Translations under genes and position numbers: made by a program | Notes under the pieces: generated by a model | What the model was told of the DNA's origin: nothing | The model's database searches: none | What the model saw: the letters and a program-made list of their open reading frames with translations, nothing else | Assembly (NCBI GenBank): GCA_013335275.1 | Contig: JAAXVX010000039.1 | Location: forward strand, 1-9,470 | Length of the DNA stretch: 9,470 nt | Reading direction: 5' to 3' | Source of the DNA: Bacteroidales bacterium | GTDB lineage: Bacteria; Bacteroidota; Bacteroidia; Bacteroidales; UBA932 | Shown here: piece after piece, positions 5,328 through 9,470 of the stretch | Layout: each line of letters opens with the position of its first letter | Numbering within the stretch: the stretch's first letter is position 1

Positions 5328-7118
5328 ATGAGAAAGAAAATTAAAATATCTATAAACGGGGAATCGGTTGAAGTTGAAAAGGGAACTTCAATACTTGATG
5401 CTGCCAAACAAACAGGCGTTATCATTCCTACACTATGTTACCATAAAGACTTGTGTATTGCAGGAAACTGCCGTGTTTGCGTAGTTGAAATTGTTGGACA
5501 GAAAAGACTTGCTCCTGCATGTGCCACCCCATGCGAAGACGGAATGGATGTTCTCACAAACTCATTTAAGGTGAGAAACTCCAGAAAACACATTATTGAA
5601 CTTTTGCTTTCCGAACATAATACCGAATGTACCAGCTGTTACAAAAACGGCGGCTGCGAACTTCAGCTTCTTGCTTCGGAATATAAAATCATGAATCAGG
5701 ATTTCATAAATCTCGTGCCATTCCACAACTACACTATTGATATGTTTTCTCCGTCTATTATAAAAGACGACAGCAAGTGCATAAGGTGCCAGAGATGCGT
5801 GAGAACATGCGCAGAACTTCAGGGAGTAAATGCTCTCACAATGTCCTACAAGGGCGATCACGCCAAGGTTACTACTTTCTTCGAAAAAGCTATGAATGAT
5901 GTGGTTTGTACCAATTGCGGCCAATGTGTCAATCACTGCCCTACAGGTGCACTTGTCGAGAAAAACTACATAGAAGAGGTATGGAATGCAATTGCAGATA
6001 AAACCAAGCATGTCGTAGTTCAAACTGCCCCTGCTGTTCGTGTCGGTTTAGGTGAAGAGCTTGGCTTTGATCCGGGCACAAGAGTTACAGGCAAAATGGT
6101 TGCCGCACTCAAGAGACTTGGTTTTGATGCAGTGATGGATACAGACTTTACTGCGGACCTCACTATAATGGAAGAGGGCACAGAACTGCTGACAAGGCTC
6201 AAAGGTGCTTTAGTAGACAAAAATCCAACTATAAAACTCCCGATGGCAACCTCCTGTTCTCCGGGATGGATAAAGTATATTGAGCATATGTATCCAAACT
6301 ATCTGGATCACCTTTCTACATGCAAATCTCCACAGCAAATGTTCGGCGCACTTGTAAAAACTTATTATGCAAAGGCCCGCAATCTCGATCCGGACAAGAT
6401 TGTATCAGTATCAATAATGCCTTGTACGGCGAAAAAATTTGAAGCAAACAGGCCGGAAATGCACGACAGCAACTTCCGCGATATCGACTATGTTTTAACG
6501 ACCCGCGAGCTTGCAATTATGATAAAACAGGCTGGTATAGATTTTATGAAGCTTAAAGACATGCATTTCGACCGGCTTATGGGAGAATCAACCGGAGCGG
6601 GAGTAATTTTTGGCGCGACCGGCGGTGTTATGGAGGCTGCATTGCGAACAGCGTACGAAATTGTTACCGGAAGAGAGGTTCCTTTTGACAACCTCAACAT
6701 TACCCCTGTAAGAGGAATTGAAGGTGTCCGGGAAGCCAGCATTAAAATTGAAAACCCGTTAAAAGCCTGGTCATTTCTTGACGGTGTTGAATTAAAATGT
6801 GCTGTTGCACACGGGCTCGTGAATGCTAAAAAAGTTATGGATTCAATTGTTTCAGGAAAGTCACATTATCATTTTATTGAGTTTATGGCTTGCCCGGGAG
6901 GATGTCTTGGCGGAGGAGGCCAGCCAATTCCGACTAGTCCGGAAATTCGCGCAAAACGTGCAGAAGCGATCTATGCCGAAGACGAGGGAATGCCTGTTAG
7001 AAAATCCCATTTAAACCCCGAAGTTATCAAGATTTACAAGGATTTTTTAATTACACCACTTGGAGAAAAATCGCACCATCTATTACATACAAAGTACACT
7101 CCAAGGAATAGATTCTAA
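5328..7118 (+). CDS. hydA: [FeFe] hydrogenase catalytic subunit
   Basis: This 596-residue enzyme interconverts H2 and protons plus electrons at the H-cluster; the size is close to clostridial CpI. Domains in order: plant-type [2Fe-2S] (C37, C48, C51, C65); His/Cys [4Fe-4S] (H97, C101, C104, C110); two-[4Fe-4S] ferredoxin (C151, C154, C157, C161 and C194, C197, C200, C204); H-domain with L1 TSCSPGW (308-314), L2 MPCTAKKFEA (C366) and L3 FMACPGGCLGGGGQP (C522, C526); and a small-subunit-like tail (about 540-596). Predicted proton-path residues E283, E286, R290, C310 and S330 align with those of CpI. Oddity: Ser311 (TCT, 6258-6260) stands where CpI has the ligand Cys300. There is no C-terminal NuoE-like domain as in Thermotoga HydA. 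No signal peptide or Tat motif is seen, so it is cytoplasmic. No Shine-Dalgarno precedes the start. It is last in the operon and is followed by a terminator. The HydEFG maturases are not in the window. Confidence 0.96.
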   Translation: MRKKIKISINGESVEVEKGTSILDAAKQTGVIIPTLCYHKDLCIAGNCRVCVVEIVGQKRLAPACATPCEDGMDVLTNSFKVRNSRKHIIELLLSEHNTECTSCYKNGGCELQLLASEYKIMNQDFINLVPFHNYTIDMFSPSIIKDDSKCIRCQRCVRTCAELQGVNALTMSYKGDHAKVTTFFEKAMNDVVCTNCGQCVNHCPTGALVEKNYIEEVWNAIADKTKHVVVQTAPAVRVGLGEELGFDPGTRVTGKMVAALKRLGFDAVMDTDFTADLTIMEEGTELLTRLKGALVDKNPTIKLPMATSCSPGWIKYIEHMYPNYLDHLSTCKSPQQMFGALVKTYYAKARNLDPDKIVSVSIMPCTAKKFEANRPEMHDSNFRDIDYVLTTRELAIMIKQAGIDFMKLKDMHFDRLMGESTGAGVIFGATGGVMEAALRTAYEIVTGREVPFDNLNITPVRGIEGVREASIKIENPLKAWSFLDGVELKCAVAHGLVNAKKVMDSIVSGKSHYHFIEFMACPGGCLGGGGQPIPTSPEIRAKRAEAIYAEDEGMPVRKSHLNPEVIKIYKDFLITPLGEKSHHLLHTKYTPRNRF

Positions 7119-7165
7119 AAAAAAGTCTTTTTCTAACAAAAGTGACGTTTGCTATTGCATATTAG

Positions 7166-7195
7166 AGGGATTATGTTACAATAATCCCTTTTTTT
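7166..7195 (+). terminator. Rho-independent terminator of the hydCBA operon
   Basis: AGGGATTAT (7166-7174) and ATAATCCCT (7181-7189) form a perfect 9-bp stem with a 6-base loop (GTTACA), followed directly by a run of T to 7195. It lies 47 bases after the hydA stop. It separates the complete hydrogenase operon from the second NuoE/NuoF unit. Confidence 0.88.
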
Positions 7196-7249
7196 ATTTA
7201 AATTTACACCACAAAGTATTCAATACAGCTTGAACGAGGGAGAATATAT

Positions 7250-7280
7250 TTTGCTGTTTTAAGGGTTCCAATCAAATTTG
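7250..7280 (+). promoter_or_regulatory. Candidate promoter of the second NuoE/NuoF unit
   Basis: TTTG (7250-7253), a 19-base spacer, and CAAATTTG (7273-7280, 7 of 8 to TAnnTTTG and itself a palindrome) fit the Bacteroidetes primary-sigma pattern. Transcription would start near 7285, about 40 bases before the next start codon. Its position just after the terminator makes an independent promoter likely. The elements were matched by eye only. Confidence 0.42.
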
Positions 7281-7323
7281 AGTTACCACTTATCCATAAA
7301 TATACCACTTTAAACAACAAGCT

Positions 7324-7860
7324 ATGAACGTAAATCTTGAGAATCAAGTCGATACGAAAATTATCGATGAGATAATGTCTAAACACAAGGGGAGACCCGG
7401 TGAATTGCTTACTGTAATGGAAGAGGTTCAGGAGGCAAATGATTACAAATATCTGGATGAAGCCAGTATGGGTTACATCTCTTCAAAGTCAAAAGTGCCG
7501 CTTTCACAAATTTACAGTGTTGCCACTTTCTACTCTTTTTTCAATCTAAAGCCTCAGGGTAAACACACTATTATTGTATGCAGGGGAACTGCCTGCCATA
7601 CAAAGGGATCTAAAATCCTGCTGGACGATCTTACAACGCTTCCCGGCTGCAAAGATGCATTTGATGCAGGCGAGACTTCATTTACAACGGATGATAAACT
7701 TATCACAATTAAAACAGTGGCCTGTTTCGGACAGTGTGCCCTGGCACCTGTTGTTGCCGTTGATGGTGTAATATACAGCAATGTAACATCAGAACAGATT
7801 AAAAAATTATTAGAAAACTTACAAGAGGAGAATAAAGATGAAAATATCAGACTTAGCTAA
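7324..7860 (+). CDS. hydC: Second NuoE/HydC-like [2Fe-2S] subunit
   Basis: This 178-residue protein has the NuoE layout: a helical N-terminal part with HKGRPGELLTVMEEVQEANDY and the signature IYSVATFYSFFNL (63-75), then a thioredoxin-like [2Fe-2S] domain with C86 and C91 (CRGTAC, C-x4-C) and C134 and C138 (CFGQC, C-x3-C). GTACHTKGS and CALAPVVAVDG are closer to HydC and HndA of multimeric hydrogenases than the equivalents in the first copy. It would pass electrons to or from the flavoprotein encoded next, which it overlaps by 23 bases. The partner enzyme is off window: a second HydA is most likely, but a formate dehydrogenase or another NAD-linked complex is possible, so the symbol is provisional. 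No Shine-Dalgarno precedes the start at 7324. An unrelated minus-strand frame at 7204-7386 overlaps the start and has no support. Confidence 0.88.
   Translation: MNVNLENQVDTKIIDEIMSKHKGRPGELLTVMEEVQEANDYKYLDEASMGYISSKSKVPLSQIYSVATFYSFFNLKPQGKHTIIVCRGTACHTKGSKILLDDLTTLPGCKDAFDAGETSFTTDDKLITIKTVACFGQCALAPVVAVDGVIYSNVTSEQIKKLLENLQEENKDENIRLS
7825..7830 (+). promoter_or_regulatory. Shine-Dalgarno for the second hydB inside the end of the second hydC
   Basis: GAGGAG lies 7 bases before the ATG at 7838 and inside the upstream gene. It fixes the start that gives the 23-base overlap. It parallels the internal Shine-Dalgarno of the first hydC-hydB pair. Confidence 0.7.
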
Positions 7861-9470
7861 ACTCAATGAGATAAAACAGAGGGCTGCACAAAAGATACTT
7901 CCGGATAAACCTTATATAGCAATAGGCATGGGTACCTGTGGTATTGGCCGGGGCGCAGAACTGCTATTTGACAGTTTTGAACAAACAATAAAGGAGAGAG
8001 ATCTGGACATAATTTTAAAAAGAGTCGGTTGTTTCGGATTCTGCTCGGAGGAGCCGCTTGTTAATTTATATATTCCCGGACATCCGCTGATAATAATGCA
8101 TCAGGTATCTGAAAACGATGTAATTCCAATTATTACCGGCATCATTAAAGGGATTATGCCATATAGAAAAGTGCTGTGCAGGATAGAAGAGTGGGACTTT
8201 TTAACAGGTAAATACGAATTTGGAAAGGGGCTAACCGATTATCCTCTCTGGAATGAAATTCCGTTCTTTAAACATCAGAAAAAAATTGTACTCAGGAACT
8301 GCGGAATCCTTGTTCCGGATGATATCGAAGAATACATTGGAGTTGGAGGATACTTCCCATTGTTTGATGTATTAAAGAAAATGAAGCCTGAGGAGGTAAT
8401 CGCAGAGGTTAAAACATCAAAATTAAGAGGTCGCGGAGGAGCCGGTTTCCCAACAGGTCAAAAATGGGAATTGATGGCCAAGGTTAAAGCCGATCAGAAG
8501 TATATTATCTGCAATGCCGACGAAGGAGACCCGGGTGCTTTTATGAACAGAAATGAGATTGAGAGCGATCCTTTTATGCTCATCGAAGGTATGACAATTG
8601 GGGCATACGCAATGGGAGCATCAAAGGGTGTTGTATATATAAGGGCCGAATATCCTCTTGCCGTTCGCCGCCTGAAAGAGGCAATAAAACAAGCCAAGGC
8701 ATACGGGCTTTTGGGTAATAAAATTATGGATACCGAATTCAACTTTGACATTGACATTGTTGAAGGTGCCGGAGCATTTGTGTGCGGAGAAGAAACAGCT
8801 CTTATTCACAGTATAGAGGGCAAATCCGGACGGCCTTCACCCCGCCCCCCATATCCTGCGGAAAAAGGCTTATATGGAAAGCCTACCAACATCAACAATG
8901 TTGAAACATGGTGCAATATTCCTGTTGTAATATCCAAAGGAGGAGCATGGTTCACCGAAACAGGAACCGAGAAAAGTGCCGGGACAAAAGTATTCTCTCT
9001 AGTGGGAAAGGTAAAAAATACCGGTCTTATTGAATTGCCTCTGGGTTCAACACTCGAAACCATAGTGTTTAAAATCGGAGAGGGAACAGGAACTCAAAAA
9101 AGGGTAAAAGCAGTACAAACCGGCGGCCCTTCGGGAGGATGTATTCCGGTTGAATATCTGAGCACTCCCGTGGACTACGAATCGCTTAATTCCCTGGGAT
9201 CGATAATGGGTTCGGGAGGAATGGTGGTTATGGACCAGGACAACTGTATGGTGGACGTGGCAAGGTATTTTACAGAATTTTCAAATGGAGAGTCATGCGG
9301 GAAATGCACCCCTTGCAGGGAAGGTCTTGCACAAACTCTTAAAATTATTACAAAATTTACCGAGGGAAAAGCTACAGAAACCGACATCCACACACTTGAA
9401 CATCTCGGAAAAGTAATAAAGGCAACTGCTTTATGCGGTTTGGGCCAAACAGCGCCAAATCCTGTTCTCA
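7838..9470 (+). CDS. hydB: HydB-type NuoF-like NADH flavoprotein with N-terminal thioredoxin-fold domain (3' end off window)
   Basis: The frame is open from ATG 7838 to the right edge, giving 544 visible residues. Residues about 24-100 form a thioredoxin-like domain of the [2Fe-2S] ferredoxin type with C34 (GMGTCGIGRGA), C65 and C69 (VGCFGFC); the fourth ligand position (29) is Ile. A linker with VLRNCGILVPDDIEEYI leads to the NuoF core: GRGGAGFPTGQKW (198-210), NADEGDPGAFMNRNEIE, GAGAFVCGEETAL (310-322), GKPTNINNVET, an SLBB-like region, and the [4Fe-4S] motif SCGKCTPCREG with C487, C490 and C493, plus C533. It should bind NAD(H) and FMN and feed electrons to the NuoE-like partner and an off-window catalytic subunit. 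HydB proteins of bifurcating hydrogenases end with two more [4Fe-4S] motifs shortly after this point; whether they are present cannot be seen. It overlaps the upstream gene by 23 bases. Confidence 0.92.
   Translation, partial: MKISDLAKLNEIKQRAAQKILPDKPYIAIGMGTCGIGRGAELLFDSFEQTIKERDLDIILKRVGCFGFCSEEPLVNLYIPGHPLIIMHQVSENDVIPIITGIIKGIMPYRKVLCRIEEWDFLTGKYEFGKGLTDYPLWNEIPFFKHQKKIVLRNCGILVPDDIEEYIGVGGYFPLFDVLKKMKPEEVIAEVKTSKLRGRGGAGFPTGQKWELMAKVKADQKYIICNADEGDPGAFMNRNEIESDPFMLIEGMTIGAYAMGASKGVVYIRAEYPLAVRRLKEAIKQAKAYGLLGNKIMDTEFNFDIDIVEGAGAFVCGEETALIHSIEGKSGRPSPRPPYPAEKGLYGKPTNINNVETWCNIPVVISKGGAWFTETGTEKSAGTKVFSLVGKVKNTGLIELPLGSTLETIVFKIGEGTGTQKRVKAVQTGGPSGGCIPVEYLSTPVDYESLNSLGSIMGSGGMVVMDQDNCMVDVARYFTEFSNGESCGKCTPCREGLAQTLKIITKFTEGKATETDIHTLEHLGKVIKATALCGLGQTAPNPVL

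Noticed and set aside
5290..5330. HydB as a frameshifted protein that lost a C-terminal ferredoxin domain
   Set aside because: Only 20 bases separate its stop from hydA, so there is no room for a remnant; the short form looks genuine.
5562..6742. Minus-strand open frames opposite hydA (5562-6023, 6020-6220, 6316-6516, 6488-6742)
   Set aside because: They are shadows of the strongly supported hydA frame and show no recognisable domains.
3619..7315. Shared CACTT(T)AAAC near both hydC starts (3619-3627 and 7306-7315)
   Set aside because: It is short and AT-rich, and lies at different distances from the starts (14 and 8 bases); likely chance.

Overview
The window looks like the chromosome of an anaerobic, fermentative Bacteroidetes, most likely Bacteroidales. 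Evidence: a FecI-like ECF sigma factor and a FecR anti-sigma factor with a C-terminal FecR_C/DUF4974-type domain, next to an exported STN plus carboxypeptidase-regulatory-like protein; several starts with no Shine-Dalgarno; promoter candidates of the TTTG / TAnnTTTG type used by the Bacteroidetes primary sigma factor; and a moderately AT-rich composition. The genus cannot be named from this sequence.

Left part (1-3300, all minus strand): a cell-surface signalling operon reads sigma factor (1986-1438), FecR anti-sigma factor (1438-596), then an STN-domain exported protein that runs off the left edge (578-1). Just upstream, in the same direction, is a secreted carboxypeptidase-regulatory-like protein of unknown function (3300-2044). 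In such systems an outer-membrane protein senses a ligand through its periplasmic STN domain, FecR relays the signal across the inner membrane, and the sigma factor is released.

Middle (3301-3641): a 341-base intergenic region between divergent genes. It holds a near-perfect 18-bp inverted repeat whose right arm runs into the -33 element of the best promoter candidate for the hydrogenase operon.

Right part (3642-9470, all plus strand): two consecutive NADH/iron-sulfur redox modules. Module 1 is hydC-hydB-hydA (3642-7118), a complete NAD-linked [FeFe] hydrogenase: a NuoE-like [2Fe-2S] subunit, a short NuoF-like flavoprotein, and a catalytic subunit with the full accessory-cluster set. A strong intrinsic terminator follows. 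Module 2 begins with its own promoter candidate, then a second NuoE-like gene (7324-7860) and a second, longer NuoF-like gene with an N-terminal thioredoxin-fold domain (7838 to the edge). Its catalytic partner must lie beyond the window.

In module 1, electrons should pass between NAD(H) and H2 by way of HydB FMN, Fe-S clusters and the HydA H-cluster. Most notable points: the two flavoprotein subunits have different architectures, which suggests one plain NADH-dependent enzyme and one bifurcating-type enzyme; HydA reads TSCSPGW where the classical L1 motif is TSCCPGW; and the N-terminal cluster domain of the second HydB has only three of four ligand cysteines. No wholly new system is evident. 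No RNA genes, mobile elements or CRISPR arrays were seen.
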